The notes: a model not told the origin generated them from the letters alone. A stretch of DNA of 64,000 bases from Microcoleus sp. bin48.metabat.b7b8b9.023 (GCF_013299185.1 NZ_JAAFKG010000023.1:37708-101707); one strand, 5' to 3'; shown: positions 45,083 to 54,133, counted from the first letter of the stretch. Numbers and translations: made by a program.

Positions 45083-45273
45083 GGCTCATCCCACAAGATG
45101 TACTTATCTCTGATATTACACAGTTGGTACTGGTAATTCCGGATATGTGGACAAAGTAATTAGGTCGCAGCTCAGTTACGAACTCAGTTATCAAGTCAGG
45201 TATCCCTCAGATTCGACCTCACTCAGCCTTTTCAGACTATTGGAGTGTAGAGTTTTACAGGACAAATAACTCC

Positions 45274-45459
45274 ATGTCTCAAACACAACCCACGACTTAC
45301 ACTAGCGAACCAGTCATTTCTGTACCAACTCATCTCGAACCCAATATGCCACCGCAATCTCATACAGGCAGTGTACCTGAAACCCTCTTGGCGATCGCAA
45401 TTTTGATCCGCTCAATTGCCTTACTAATTCACGTACTCAAGTCAGGTTCTAAGAAGTAG
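45274..45459 (+). CDS. Small putative membrane protein
   Basis: The 61-residue protein, MSQTQPTTYTSEPVISVPTH, has one C-terminal hydrophobic helix (SVPETLLAIAILIRSIALLI) and a basic end (HVLKSGSKK). It diverges from the STAND gene by 191 bases. I recall similar small proteins near cyanobacterial HTH/NTPase genes, but the function is unknown. Start ATG 45274. A hairpin downstream supports an independent transcript. Confidence 0.55.
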   Translation: MSQTQPTTYTSEPVISVPTHLEPNMPPQSHTGSVPETLLAIAILIRSIALLIHVLKSGSKK

Positions 45460-45794
45460 TACCCGTCATCTGGCAAAAAATGTCGCATCTCCTATTTATG
45501 GGGATGTGGCTTTCTTATCGGAGGTCGGCAAGATGGGTGCAGCCATATACTCTACACGAAGAGCCGTGAGGATAACCGCACAAGGCATACACAATTCCTA
45601 AAAACCTCTCTATGACTTCCTTAATCTTGGCTAATTTTTCCTTGTCAAAAATCGTTGAATATGACGCTTGTGAGTTTCAGTCTTAAGTTGAAACGAACGA
45701 TTCGAGGCATTTCCATACCTCTGTATCCTCGGTAACAGGGAATATTTCGCATACAATACACTTGTAGCATCTAAGCAAAAAGAGCGATCGCACT
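45460..45794. other. Intergenic region upstream of leuC-like gene
   Basis: Contains, at about 45484-45510, the stem CGCATCTCC / GGGGATGTG followed by GCTTTCTT, a plausible terminator for the small gene at 45274-45459. The rest has no supported feature. Confidence 0.45.
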
Positions 45795-47117
45795 ATGGGA
45801 ATGACCATCACCGAAAAAATCTTGGCCAAAGCATCGGGCCGCACTAAAGTCGAGCCCGGAGACAACATCTGGGTGGAAACAGATGTGTTGATGACCCACG
45901 ATGTCTGCGGGCCGGGCACCATTGGCGTATTCAAAAAGGAATTCGGCGATAATGCTAAAGTCTGGAATCCCGACAAAATCGTCTTAATTCCCGACCACTA
46001 CATTTTCACTAACGACGAACGCGCTAACCGCAACGTCGATATTCTCCGCGATTTTGCCAAGGAACAAGGGATAAAATACTTTTACGACATCACGGATCGA
46101 TCGAACTTTAAAGCCAACCCCGACTATAAAGGAGTTTGTCACATCGCCCTCGCCCAAGAAGGCCACACGCGCCCGGGCGAAGTGCTTTTCGGCACAGATT
46201 CCCACACCTGCAATGCCGGCGCTTTCGGACAATTTGCCACCGGTATCGGCAATACCGACGCCGCATTTATCATGGGAACCGGCAAATTGCTGATTAAAGT
46301 GCCGGCGACGATGCGCTTTGTACTCAACGGCGAACTACCAGATTATTTGTTAGCAAAAGATTTGATTTTACAAATTATAGGCGATATCAGCGTTGCCGGT
46401 GCTAACTATCGATCGATGGAATTTGCGGGCGATACAGTGGAACGTTTGACAATGGAAGAACGGATGACGCTGTGCAATATGGTAATTGAAGCTGGCGGCA
46501 AAAACGGCACCGTTGCGCCGGACAAAACTACCTTTGATTACGTTAATCCTCGCACTAATGTGCCGTTTGAGGCATTTTACACTGATGAGGGTGCTCAGTT
46601 TTATAGCGATCGCACCTACGATGTCAGCAAACTAGAACCAGTTGTCGCTAAACCACACTCCCCCGACAACCGCGACTTAGCCCGCAATTGCCGCGATGTC
46701 AAGATCGATCGAGTTTACATCGGTTCCTGCACCGGCGGCAAAACCTCGGACTTTTTGAATGCAGCCCGAATTCTTAAGGGAAATCAAGTCAAAGTTCCGA
46801 CGTATTTAGTACCAGCAACTCAGAAGGTTTACGAAGATTTGTTTGTTACTAAATACGACGGTCAAACGCTGTCGGAAATCTTCTTAGCTTCCGGTTGCAT
46901 CGAACCCGCAGCGCCTTCTTGCGCCGCTTGTTTGGGCGGGCCAAAAGATACTTTCGGGCGGATGAACGAACCCGAGATTTGCGTGTCTACAACTAACCGC
47001 AATTTCCCCGGCCGGATGGGGAACAAGGAAGCACAAGTTTATCTCGCTTCGCCTTATACGGCGGCGGCTTCTGCGCTGACTGGACACGTAACGGATCCGC
47101 GCGAATTCCTGCGTTAG
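45795..47117 (+). CDS. leuC: 3-isopropylmalate dehydratase large subunit-type (LeuC/aconitase family)
   Basis: The 440-residue protein isomerises 2- to 3-isopropylmalate in leucine synthesis, or acts on a homologous substrate. Motifs are MTHDVCGPGTIGVFKKEF, LIPDHYIFTNDERAN, QEGHTRPGEVLFGTDSHTCN, and the 4Fe-4S cysteines in YIGSCTGGKTSDF and PSCAACLGGPKDTFGRM. It is shorter than the bacterial LeuC of about 467 residues and resembles the archaeal/HacA-like subgroup. Cyanobacteria often have both types; whether this one serves leucine or another chain-elongation pathway cannot be told. No small subunit (LeuD) is adjacent. Confidence 0.85.
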   Translation: MGMTITEKILAKASGRTKVEPGDNIWVETDVLMTHDVCGPGTIGVFKKEFGDNAKVWNPDKIVLIPDHYIFTNDERANRNVDILRDFAKEQGIKYFYDITDRSNFKANPDYKGVCHIALAQEGHTRPGEVLFGTDSHTCNAGAFGQFATGIGNTDAAFIMGTGKLLIKVPATMRFVLNGELPDYLLAKDLILQIIGDISVAGANYRSMEFAGDTVERLTMEERMTLCNMVIEAGGKNGTVAPDKTTFDYVNPRTNVPFEAFYTDEGAQFYSDRTYDVSKLEPVVAKPHSPDNRDLARNCRDVKIDRVYIGSCTGGKTSDFLNAARILKGNQVKVPTYLVPATQKVYEDLFVTKYDGQTLSEIFLASGCIEPAAPSCAACLGGPKDTFGRMNEPEICVSTTNRNFPGRMGNKEAQVYLASPYTAAASALTGHVTDPREFLR

Positions 47118-47204
47118 AAAGTAGTTGGTTTATGGTGTGCCACAACCGCAGAAGGTGCTTGTGGCATACCCTACGGGATGAATTTAAGTCGCGATGATTG
47201 TTAT

Positions 47205-47377
47205 CGCTCTTTTGTCACTCCAGAAAAATAAAAATTGCAGCCAACTGATGAAACTTATACTCAATGGGCAATCTGGCGATCGCAAACTGATAGGAACCCA
47301 TACCTCAAGCTCAAAAGGGGAAAGTCTCTCGGTGTAAAAGTTCCAGGTTTTTATATGACGAGAGTGACGAAAGAGCG
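47205..47377. mobile_element. MITE inserted in the 5' end of gluconokinase, with TTAT duplication
   Basis: A 173-base insert has terminal inverted repeats CGCTCTTTTGTCACTC (47205-47220) and GAGTGACGAAAGAGCG (47362-47377), one mismatch. It is flanked by TTAT at 47201-47204 and 47378-47381. Removing insert plus one TTAT joins ATGATTGTTATGGTGATGGG, restoring the usual MIVMVMGVSGSGKT start of gluconokinase. It has no coding capacity. Confidence 0.85.
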
Positions 47378-47379
47378 TT

Positions 47380-47859
47380 ATGGTGATGGGAGTCTCCGGT
47401 TCGGGCAAAACTACTGTTGGCAAGTTGCTAGCGGAATCTCTCAATTGGGATTTTAGCGATGCCGACGATTTTCACCCGCCAGGAAACATAGAGAAAATGA
47501 GTCGGGGCATTCCTTTAGAAGATGGCGATCGCCTGCCTTGGTTGTTGCAGTTGCAAGGTACAATAGACAGGTGGCTGTTAGAAAATAAAAATGTCGTGTT
47601 AGCTTGTTCTGCCCTCAAAGCATCTTACCGCGAAATGCTCTTTCGAGACAAGCAGCGAATGAAAATAGTTTATCTCAAAGGTGATTTTGAGCTATTCGCA
47701 CCCAGGCTAAAAACTCGCGAAAATCACTACATGAAAGTGGACTTGCTGTTAAGTCAGTTCGCTACTCTCGAAGAACCTGAAAATGCAATTATTATAGATG
47801 CTTCGCAGCAGCTAGAGCTAATGCTACGCCAAATTAAAAACCATCTGATTTGCGCTTAA
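47380..47859 (+). CDS. gntK: Gluconokinase with MITE-altered 5' end
   Basis: The 159-residue GntK-family kinase phosphorylates gluconate to 6-phosphogluconate. P-loop MGVSGSGKTTVGKLLAESL, then NWDFSDADDFHPPGNIEKMS, GIPLEDGDRLPWLLQLQ, VVLACSALKASYREMLF and VDLLLSQFATLEEP cover the complete fold. The present ATG (47380) is created by the target duplication beside a MITE. The original start was ATG 47194, whose frame now runs into a stop within the insert. Only about four residues are lost from the N-terminus, so the enzyme may still fold; expression depends on a promoter reading through or lying in the MITE. GAAAGAG before ATG may serve as a ribosome site. Confidence 0.85.
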   Translation: MVMGVSGSGKTTVGKLLAESLNWDFSDADDFHPPGNIEKMSRGIPLEDGDRLPWLLQLQGTIDRWLLENKNVVLACSALKASYREMLFRDKQRMKIVYLKGDFELFAPRLKTRENHYMKVDLLLSQFATLEEPENAIIIDASQQLELMLRQIKNHLICA

Positions 47860-47876
47860 TTGCCCACAATACAACA

Positions 47877-48124
47877 GGTTTGTAGTGAGGACTTTAGTCC
47901 TATCTTGTTTCAGGTTTGTAGTGAGGACTTTAGTCCTATCTTGTTTCAAGAGGACTAAAGTCCTCACTACGAACCTAAATCAAACAGGTTTGTAGTGAGG
48001 ACTTTAGTCCTATCTTATTTGAAGAGGACTAAAGTCCTCACTACGAACCTAAATAAAACAGGTTTGTAGTGATGACTTTAGTCCTATCTTATTTGAAGAG
48101 GACTAAAGTCCTCACTACGAACCT
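47877..48124. repeat. Tandem GGTTTGTAGTGAGGA palindromes
   Basis: Four left arms (GGTTTGTAGTGAGGACTTTA and one variant GTGATGAC) and three right arms (AGGACTAAAGTCCTCACTAC) alternate with TATCTTxTTT linkers between gntK and the sugar kinase. This is an amplified version of the single palindrome at 30070-30129. Confidence 0.85.
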
Positions 48125-48140
48125 ATAGAGGTTTAGTTAG

Positions 48141-49121
48141 CTAATTTTTGTTGTACAAATACAAGAAAGCTTCTACTTCAGCCGCAGTTGGTTGTGCTGC
48201 AATTGCCCCAGGCTTCATTGTTGTCATCGCACCCACGGCGCTGGCATAGATTACAATGTTTTGGGCAATTTTTGGATCTGCTAAATTCTTAATTCCATAC
48301 TTGCACAACTGCCGCACAAAACCAGCAACAAACCCATCGCCGGCACCTGTTGTATCCTCAACGTCTACTGCAAAGGCGGGGATTTTTCCTTCATTTTCCG
48401 ATATACAATAGGAGCAACCTTTATCGCCCGCCGTCACCAAAACGCCTTCTACAGAATCGAGACGGTAGGTAATAGCTCCAGCGTCGCTAGTTCCAAACAA
48501 CCAATCGGCTTCTTCGTGAGATAACTTGAGAAAATCTACTTTTTTTAATAGTTGTAAGATGGGCGCTTTTGCTTCGTCGGGATTTGGCCAAAATACCGGA
48601 CGCCAATTGATGTCAACTATAATTTTAACGTCGTAACGTTCTGCTAGTTCGATCGCTCTTGCGATCGCCTCTCGACTTTCAGGATAAGCTAATTCTAAAG
48701 TGCCGAGCACTAAAAACTCCGCATTTTCAAACAGCACCTCGGGTATTTGGGCAGCCTGGAAGCGGGTGTCGGCAAAATCCGCAGTATCCATTTTACCAAA
48801 ACCGGCAAAAGATCGATCGCCCGCTTCATTTCGCAAGACATAAACTTGTCGCGTCGGCGCACTCGGATGGCGTTGCACTCCAGCGATATCAACCCCTGAT
48901 TCTTGCAATACCTGTACCAGAGAATCCCCCAATTCATCCCCACCTACAGCACCGATAAATCCCACCGCCGTCCCCAATTTAGCTAGAGCACAGGCAACAT
49001 TAGCAGGAGCACCACCAGCATATGCCGTCCAAGATTCTACCTCTTCTAGAGATACTCCTGGTTTGTCTGCTAAACAATCAAATAAAATTTCACCCAGACA
49101 CAGAACGCGAGGATAAGTCAT
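48141..49121 (-). CDS. PfkB-family sugar kinase (fructokinase-like)
   Basis: The 326-residue ribokinase-fold kinase starts MTYPRVLCLGEILFDCLADK. It carries PfkB signature 1 in TAYAGGAPANVACALAKLGT, GRP-like VGGDELGDSLVQVLQESGVD, and signature 2 with the catalytic Asp in VEDTTGAGDGFVAGFVRQL. The overall layout fits fructokinases (ScrK/Frk). The specificity is inferred by family resemblance only. It lies convergent with gntK, with the tandem palindromes between the two stops. Confidence 0.88.
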   Translation of the reverse strand: MTYPRVLCLGEILFDCLADKPGVSLEEVESWTAYAGGAPANVACALAKLGTAVGFIGAVGGDELGDSLVQVLQESGVDIAGVQRHPSAPTRQVYVLRNEAGDRSFAGFGKMDTADFADTRFQAAQIPEVLFENAEFLVLGTLELAYPESREAIARAIELAERYDVKIIVDINWRPVFWPNPDEAKAPILQLLKKVDFLKLSHEEADWLFGTSDAGAITYRLDSVEGVLVTAGDKGCSYCISENEGKIPAFAVDVEDTTGAGDGFVAGFVRQLCKYGIKNLADPKIAQNIVIYASAVGAMTTMKPGAIAAQPTAAEVEAFLYLYNKN

Positions 49122-49775
49122 ATTGATTTTAGATTTTAGATTTTAGATTTTAGATCTAAGAGCAGCAGTAAATAAGGCAATAATTATTTTTAACTCGTCC
49201 CAGAAAAATTGCCATCTATTTTTTAAGGGTTCCTCCCATAATATCAGACTTACTGATACCGACACTTACACCATCAACGTACAAGTCGCAGTGCAGGCTT
49301 ATCAGCAGTAGTTTTACGTGCCAACTTCTGCGGGTTTTTGGGCCAGATGTTCGGATGCACCCAGGTAAAGCCAGCATCCGCCACCCCACGCGCCAGCGGT
49401 GTTGGTGCTGAGTTTGCAAGCAGCGATTCTGCAAGGGAGTTGGGGCTCCCCAAGGAGTGTCAACTTAAGTTCAAACCCATCCACAGACTGCTGCTTAACT
49501 ATTAAATTTAGATCCGAACGAGCCAAGAGGGCGGGCACGCACCATCCACCGCCCCTACAAGGGGGGAACCGGAATCTTCTCAAAGTCCCCCTTCTTAAGG
49601 GGGATTTAGGGGGATCTAGGCTCGGCATATAAACGAGATTTATCAAGGGTTTTAGTCTTAAGTTGTCACTCCTTGGGCGCTCCCGTGCCCCAGCCAATTT
49701 AATTTTCTCTTCATATCTAGATCCCTCATCCTCTAGAATTGTATATAGGTAAATATGCACACATAGGAAAAATTT
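49122..49775. other. Intergenic region with microsatellite and palindromic repeat
   Basis: Holds an ATTTTAG heptamer/octamer microsatellite (about 49131-49158) and, at 49551-49617, a GATCCCCC-family repeat. Short open frames between 49216 and 49430 have fragments such as DLYVDGVSVGI but no start, ribosome site or family match, so at most a decayed gene. Confidence 0.4.
49551..49617. repeat. GATCCCCC palindromic repeat, copy 3
   Basis: Begins within CCCCTACAAGGGGGGAACC and continues TTCTCAAAGTCCCCCTTCTT to GGATTTAGGGGGATC. The left end has lost the usual GATCCCCCCTAG. Confidence 0.65.
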
Positions 49776-50051
49776 ATGAACGGGAGCGTCTCTGGCACCC
49801 CTGTCACCCTGTCGGACAGAGAATTGCAAGTGGTAGAGTTAGTAGCGGCGGGATTGACCAATGAGAAAATTGCTGAGAAGTTAGAGATTAGCAAGCGTAC
49901 TGTTGACAACCACATTAGCAATATCTTGAACAAGACGCCCGCTGACAATCGAGTTTCGCTGGTGCGCTGGGCTTTGCAGTGGGGGAAGGTATGTATGGAG
50001 AATATTAACTGCTGCCCTCTACCGGGGCCGATCGATAAAGAAGTATCTTAA
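49776..50051 (+). CDS. pedR: Small LuxR-type regulator, PedR-like
   Basis: The 91-residue protein consists almost entirely of a GerE helix-turn-helix: VTLSDRELQVVELVAAGLTN, EKIAEKLEISKRTVDNHISN, ILNKTPADNRVSLVRWALQW. A short C-terminal tail has a Cys pair (INCCPLP). Length and layout match the small cyanobacterial LuxR regulators exemplified by Synechocystis PedR (ssl0564), which responds to photosynthetic electron transport; a redox role via Cys is possible. The name is by resemblance, not by synteny. Confidence 0.75.
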   Translation: MNGSVSGTPVTLSDRELQVVELVAAGLTNEKIAEKLEISKRTVDNHISNILNKTPADNRVSLVRWALQWGKVCMENINCCPLPGPIDKEVS

Positions 50052-50082
50052 ATAGGGGTTATGGTTGGGGACAGGCAAAGAA

Positions 50083-50370
50083 ATGATGCAAACGGCACAA
50101 GAAAAACAACTCCGCTATCAAATTCAATGCCCGGGATTGCCGCTGGCGGTGTATCGCGAAGTGGCAGCCCATTTGCGTCAAGTTGAAGGGGTGGAAACCG
50201 GTTTGATTCCGCAGCAGTCGCAGCGCTTTGATTACAGCGACAGCCAAGTTGGGGGTTTGTGGATAAAGTATCCTGATGGGTTCGATTTGGCCTGCCGCGA
50301 GCGGGTAGATCGCATTTTGGCTTATTATGGCGATCGCTACGGAGCTTGGGAATCATTAGTTATTAGTTAA
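50083..50370 (+). CDS. Conserved cyanobacterial hypothetical protein
   Basis: Start ATG 50083 (MMQTAQEKQLRYQIQCPGLP), giving 95 residues. Conserved-looking block LPLAVYREVAAHLRQVEGVE and GLIPQQSQRFDYSDSQVGGL with a helical end (CRERVDRILAYYGDRYGAWE). I recall close homologues of similar size across cyanobacteria but no function. It lies between pedR (31 bases) and hisS (85 bases), same strand, possibly one transcript. Confidence 0.7.
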   Translation: MMQTAQEKQLRYQIQCPGLPLAVYREVAAHLRQVEGVETGLIPQQSQRFDYSDSQVGGLWIKYPDGFDLACRERVDRILAYYGDRYGAWESLVIS

Positions 50371-50455
50371 CCCTTCGATGATTCGGCGATTGAAATCGCT
50401 ACTACACAAACGAAGTCCGCCTACGCGGACTAAGAAATAAAGACTGACTAAAAAA

Positions 50456-51730
50456 ATGAGTGCAATTAAAACTTTACCGGGAACGCGGGATATTTTGCCC
50501 GCTGAGATTCAATATTGGCAAAATATAGAGGAAGTCGCTAGAACAATTTTGAGAAAAGCGGCTTATCGAGAAATTCGGACGCCAATTTTTGAACAAACAT
50601 CTTTATTTGAACGCGGCATCGGCGAAGCTACCGATGTTGTGGGCAAAGAAATGTATACTTTTAAAGATAAGGGCGATCGATCGACTACTTTGCGCCCGGA
50701 AGGCACCGCGGGAGTTGTGCGAGCTTTTATTGAAAACAGTTTGTACGCCGCTGGTGACGTGCAGCGTCTGTGGTATACTGGGCCGATGTTTCGCTACGAA
50801 CGCACCCAAGCAGGCAGACAGCGACAGTTCACTCAAATTGGGGTGGAAGTGTTGGGAAGTGCAGATCCCCGGGCAGATGTGGAGGTAATTGCGATCGCCT
50901 GTGATATCCTGCAAGCGATCGGCTTAAAAAATTTGCGCCTCGATATCAATTCTGTCGGAAACAAGCAAGACAGACAAAATTACCGACAAGCGTTGATTGA
51001 TTATTTTACACCGTACAAAGATGAATTAGATGCGGATTCCCAAGACCGATTGACTCGCAATCCGCTGCGGATTTTGGACAGCAAAAATCAGCGCACTCAA
51101 GAAATTGTCGCTGGTGCGCCGAGTATTTTGGAGTATTTGGGTGATGAATCGCGATCGCACTTTGAGCAAGTACAGCAAATGCTGACAAGTTTAGGAATTA
51201 GCTATCAGTTAAATCCAAGATTAGTGCGCGGTTTAGATTATTATACTTACACCGCTTTTGAAATTATCTCCGACGATTTGGGCGCGCAAGCCACAGTTTG
51301 CGGCGGGGGAAGATACGACGGTTTAGTCAAGGAATTGGGCGGCCCGGATACCGCGGCAGTCGGTTGGGCTATGGGTATTGAAAGGCTGATTATCCTGCTG
51401 CAAAAGTTGCAACCTTTGCCCGTTCCGCAGTTGGATTTCTATTTGGTATCGAGGGGCGATAAAGCCGAACAACAATCAATATTGTTGGCTCAAAAATTGC
51501 GGAGTGCGGGCTTTAGTGTAGAGATAGATTTGAGCGGCAGTGCTTTTGGGAAACAGTTTAAAAGAGCTGACAGAAGTGGTGCAGTTGCGTGTTTGGTTTT
51601 GGGGGATGCGGAAGCTGAAAGCGAGACGGTACAATTGAAGTGGTTGGCGAGTGGCGAACAAAGTGCGATCGGCCAATCTGAACTGCTAGCCATGACAGAT
51701 GAGCTAAAACAAAAGATAAAATCTGCGTAG
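50456..51730 (+). CDS. hisS: Histidyl-tRNA synthetase
   Basis: The 424-residue class II aminoacyl-tRNA synthetase charges tRNA-His. The N-terminal MSAIKTLPGTRDILPAEIQY is standard; motif 2 is in TTLRPEGTAGVVRAFIENSL and FRYERTQAGRQRQFTQIGVE. The His-specific loops are LVRGLDYYTYTAFE and TVCGGGRYDGLVKELGG; motif 3 is AAVGWAMGIERLIILLQ. The C-terminal anticodon-binding domain is about residues 330-424. Complete and of normal length. Confidence 0.96.
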   Translation: MSAIKTLPGTRDILPAEIQYWQNIEEVARTILRKAAYREIRTPIFEQTSLFERGIGEATDVVGKEMYTFKDKGDRSTTLRPEGTAGVVRAFIENSLYAAGDVQRLWYTGPMFRYERTQAGRQRQFTQIGVEVLGSADPRADVEVIAIACDILQAIGLKNLRLDINSVGNKQDRQNYRQALIDYFTPYKDELDADSQDRLTRNPLRILDSKNQRTQEIVAGAPSILEYLGDESRSHFEQVQQMLTSLGISYQLNPRLVRGLDYYTYTAFEIISDDLGAQATVCGGGRYDGLVKELGGPDTAAVGWAMGIERLIILLQKLQPLPVPQLDFYLVSRGDKAEQQSILLAQKLRSAGFSVEIDLSGSAFGKQFKRADRSGAVACLVLGDAEAESETVQLKWLASGEQSAIGQSELLAMTDELKQKIKSA

Positions 51731-51759
51731 GGCGATCGTCTCGAAAAGTAAACTCCTAA

Positions 51760-51856
51760 GGTTCGCAGTAAAGACTAAAGTCCTTCAATCAGGTTCGTAG
51801 TAAGGACTTTAGTCCTTCAATCTCTGAAGATAAGGACTAAAGTCCTTACTACGAAC
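51760..51856. repeat. GGTTCGTAGTAAGGA palindromic repeat
   Basis: Two left arms (AGGTTCGCAGTAAAGACTAA and AGGTTCGTAGTAAGGACTTT) and one right arm (AGGACTAAAGTCCTTACTAC). Divergent member of the family at 30070 and 47877. It lies between hisS and a Uma2 gene on the same strand. Confidence 0.75.
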
Positions 51857-51925
51857 AATATTAACATTAATCCCAAAATCAAGAGATATAATTTAAGCAT
51901 TAAAACATTTAACATCTGATAAACT

Positions 51926-52717
51926 ATGACTGTAGCAACTAAAAACCCAAAAACCCAACTCACAATCACCTGGCCGCTACTACCAGAAGATTTCCAACTA
52001 CCAGACGACCCCGTGGAAGACGAAAGCCAACCATTGTTAGCCGCAGCTTTACGCCAGCCCCTAACAGAATTTCCCGAATTAATCCAGGATGCTTTAATTG
52101 TTTCCAACTTTGCCCTTTGTGCCGGGATAAGTTTGCCGGAAGCAGCCACCGACGAACAGCGAACTATTTGCAAAGCGCCAGACTGGATGTACGTGAAACC
52201 CGTCAATCCCCAAAATGTCTCGCAAATCCGCCGCAGTTACACGCCACACACAGAAGGGACAATTCCCCAAATTGTGATGGAATTTCTCTCGGAAACCTAC
52301 GGAGAAGAATACTCTGTTGAGTTTACATCGCGGGTGGGCAAGTGGTTTTTTTACGAACACGTAATCAAAGTTCCCACATACGTTATATTCCGAGCGAAAA
52401 CAGCTCGTTTAGAAGTTTACGCTTTAGAATCAGAGCACTATAACTTGCAAAAACCCGATGAAAATGGACGTTATTGGATACCGGGATTAGACTTATTTTT
52501 AGGAGTTTGGGAGGGAACCCACGAAGGGAGAACAGGCTGTTGGTTGAGGTGGTGGAATGCAGCAGGCGAGTTATTGTTGTGGTCTGAGGAAAGACTAGAA
52601 CTAGAACGTCAGCGGGCCGAACAAGAACGTCAGCGGGCCGATCGCGAAAGTCTCCGGGCCCAAAGACTAGCAGAAAAATTGCGTCAAGCCGGGCTCGTAT
52701 TAGATGACGAAGAGTGA
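51926..52717 (+). CDS. Uma2-family (DUF820) protein with C-terminal coiled coil
   Basis: The 263-residue protein is of the larger Uma2 subgroup: QTLTITWPLLP-like start (KTQLTITWPLLPEDFQLPDD), DWMYVKPVNPQNVSQIRRSY, TEGTIPQIVMEFLSETYGEE (the acidic core), KVPTYVIFRAKTARLEVYAL and WIPGLDLFLGVWEGTHEGRT. The tail has two heptad-like repeats LELERQRAEQERQRADRESL predicted to form a coiled coil. Function unknown; subgroup members are multicopy in filamentous cyanobacteria. Confidence 0.85.
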   Translation: MTVATKNPKTQLTITWPLLPEDFQLPDDPVEDESQPLLAAALRQPLTEFPELIQDALIVSNFALCAGISLPEAATDEQRTICKAPDWMYVKPVNPQNVSQIRRSYTPHTEGTIPQIVMEFLSETYGEEYSVEFTSRVGKWFFYEHVIKVPTYVIFRAKTARLEVYALESEHYNLQKPDENGRYWIPGLDLFLGVWEGTHEGRTGCWLRWWNAAGELLLWSEERLELERQRAEQERQRADRESLRAQRLAEKLRQAGLVLDDEE

Positions 52718-52769
52718 AAATTTAAACGCGATCGAGCCTTAGGATCGCGAATTAAATAATTTACATAAG

Positions 52770-52828
52770 CTTGTGGGATGGGCGTCCCGCCCGTCTATAA
52801 AGGACGGGCGGGACGCCCATCCCACAAG
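52770..52828. repeat. Perfect 26-base-arm GC-rich palindrome
   Basis: CTTGTGGGATGGGCGTCCCG continues to CCCGTC, mirrored after a seven-base loop (TATAAAG) by GACGGG and CGGGACGCCCATCCCACAAG. Arms are perfect over 26 bases. It may act as terminator after the Uma2 gene or be a dispersed hairpin element. Confidence 0.85.
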
Positions 52829-52961
52829 AACAATAAAAATTGTAAGTTATTTAATTCTCATTTCTTAGTACCTTTTGCACAGCGCACCTGACGACTATTT
52901 GGTATAATCACACTCTGGTGTTGCGGGCATTGAGCCGGCTATTGTCCCACTGCGAACTAAT

Positions 52962-54071
52962 ATGTCACTCGAACGTCTCAAAGACATCACCTGGAAAGCA
53001 AAACCGCAACTGATATCCTTGTTTTCCGGTTGCGGCGGTATGGATTTGCCATTTCACAAAGCTGGGTTTGATGTAGTTTGGGCGATCGACTCCAATCCAT
53101 ACGCCTGCAAAACTTTCAGCAAAAACATTGCCGCTGTCATCATCAACGACAGCATAGAAAACATAGACATTGCACAAGTTCCCGAAGCCGAAATATGTAT
53201 AGGAGGCTTCCCCTGTCAAGACTTCTCCCTAATTTGGAAGCGCCCCGGACTTGAAGGAACCAGAGGCAATTTATATACATACTTCCTAGATTTTGTCAAC
53301 AAGAAAAAGCCCAAAGCTTTTGTCGCAGAAAATGTCAAAGGTTTATTAAGCGCCAATAATTACCAAGCAATCAAACAAATAATTTCCGACTTTGAAACTA
53401 TCGCACCGGGTTATTTAGTCAAGCCCAAACTTTACAACTTTGCCGATTACGGAGTTCCGCAATTTCGACAAAGAGTATTATTAGTCGGTATTCGGATGGA
53501 TACAGGATTTGATTTCGTGCATCCTCAAGCAGAATACGGGCCCAATCGCCAACATCCTTATCGCACAGCGGGCGAAGCACTCCAAGATGTCGAGAAAGTT
53601 GTAGAAAATAACGAAAAGCATCAAATTCGCGATCGCACGGTTGAAATTTTGAATCGAATCAAAGCCGGAGGAAATTTTTCAGATATTCCCAAAGACAGTC
53701 CCTACTATGTAAAAGGCATGATCAGCCACGTTTATCGGCGAATTAATCCCGAGAAACCATCATCTACAATCATTGCTGGCGGAGGCGGCGGAACCTGGGG
53801 TTATCATTATCCAGAACCCCGTGCACTGACAAATCGGGAGAGGGCGAGACTGCAAACTTTTCCCGATGATTTTGTATTTGAAGGTTCAGTCACCGAAGTG
53901 CGGAGACAGATTGGGAATGCTGTACCGCCAGAGGGAATCGCTGCGGTTGTTCAGTCTCTAATTCCGCTATTTCAGGGCGATTATCCGAAAGTCGATTTAT
54001 ATAAAATGAGTGAAAAATTGCAGGCTATGTCAATTCAGGAGCGATTAAAACACGCAGAATTAGAGATATAG
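52962..54071 (+). CDS. C5 cytosine DNA methyltransferase (Dcm family)
   Basis: The 369-residue protein has all ten canonical motifs in order: I LISLFSGCGGMDLPFHKAGF, IV with the catalytic Cys in CIGGFPCQDFSLIW, VI AFVAENVKGLL, VIII QFRQRVLLVGIR, and X RRQIGNAVPPEG; the target-recognition region is between VIII and IX (about 190-290). No restriction gene is adjacent, so it looks like an orphan methylase; an orthologue of the cyanobacterial CGATCG methylase is a testable possibility. Its last codons and TAG stop merge into the end of a MITE (54067 on). Confidence 0.93.
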   Translation: MSLERLKDITWKAKPQLISLFSGCGGMDLPFHKAGFDVVWAIDSNPYACKTFSKNIAAVIINDSIENIDIAQVPEAEICIGGFPCQDFSLIWKRPGLEGTRGNLYTYFLDFVNKKKPKAFVAENVKGLLSANNYQAIKQIISDFETIAPGYLVKPKLYNFADYGVPQFRQRVLLVGIRMDTGFDFVHPQAEYGPNRQHPYRTAGEALQDVEKVVENNEKHQIRDRTVEILNRIKAGGNFSDIPKDSPYYVKGMISHVYRRINPEKPSSTIIAGGGGGTWGYHYPEPRALTNRERARLQTFPDDFVFEGSVTEVRRQIGNAVPPEGIAAVVQSLIPLFQGDYPKVDLYKMSEKLQAMSIQERLKHAELEI

Positions 54072-54133
54072 CGGTTCTCAAAAACGAGGTACGTTGTTGG
54101 GCTTTAGCCCTCTTATACTGATTATATATTAAG
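54067..54133. mobile_element. MITE, TATAGC family, copy 5 (right end lost)
   Basis: Left end TATAGCGGTTCTCAAAAACG then GGTACGTTGTTGGGCTTTAG and CCCTCTTATACTG as in other copies; the right terminal repeat is missing. Its first TAG is the stop codon of the methyltransferase gene. Confidence 0.7.

Noticed and set aside
49216..49434. Short frames between the sugar kinase and pedR
   Set aside because: Fragments such as DLYVDGVSVGI are too short and lack starts; at best a decayed gene.
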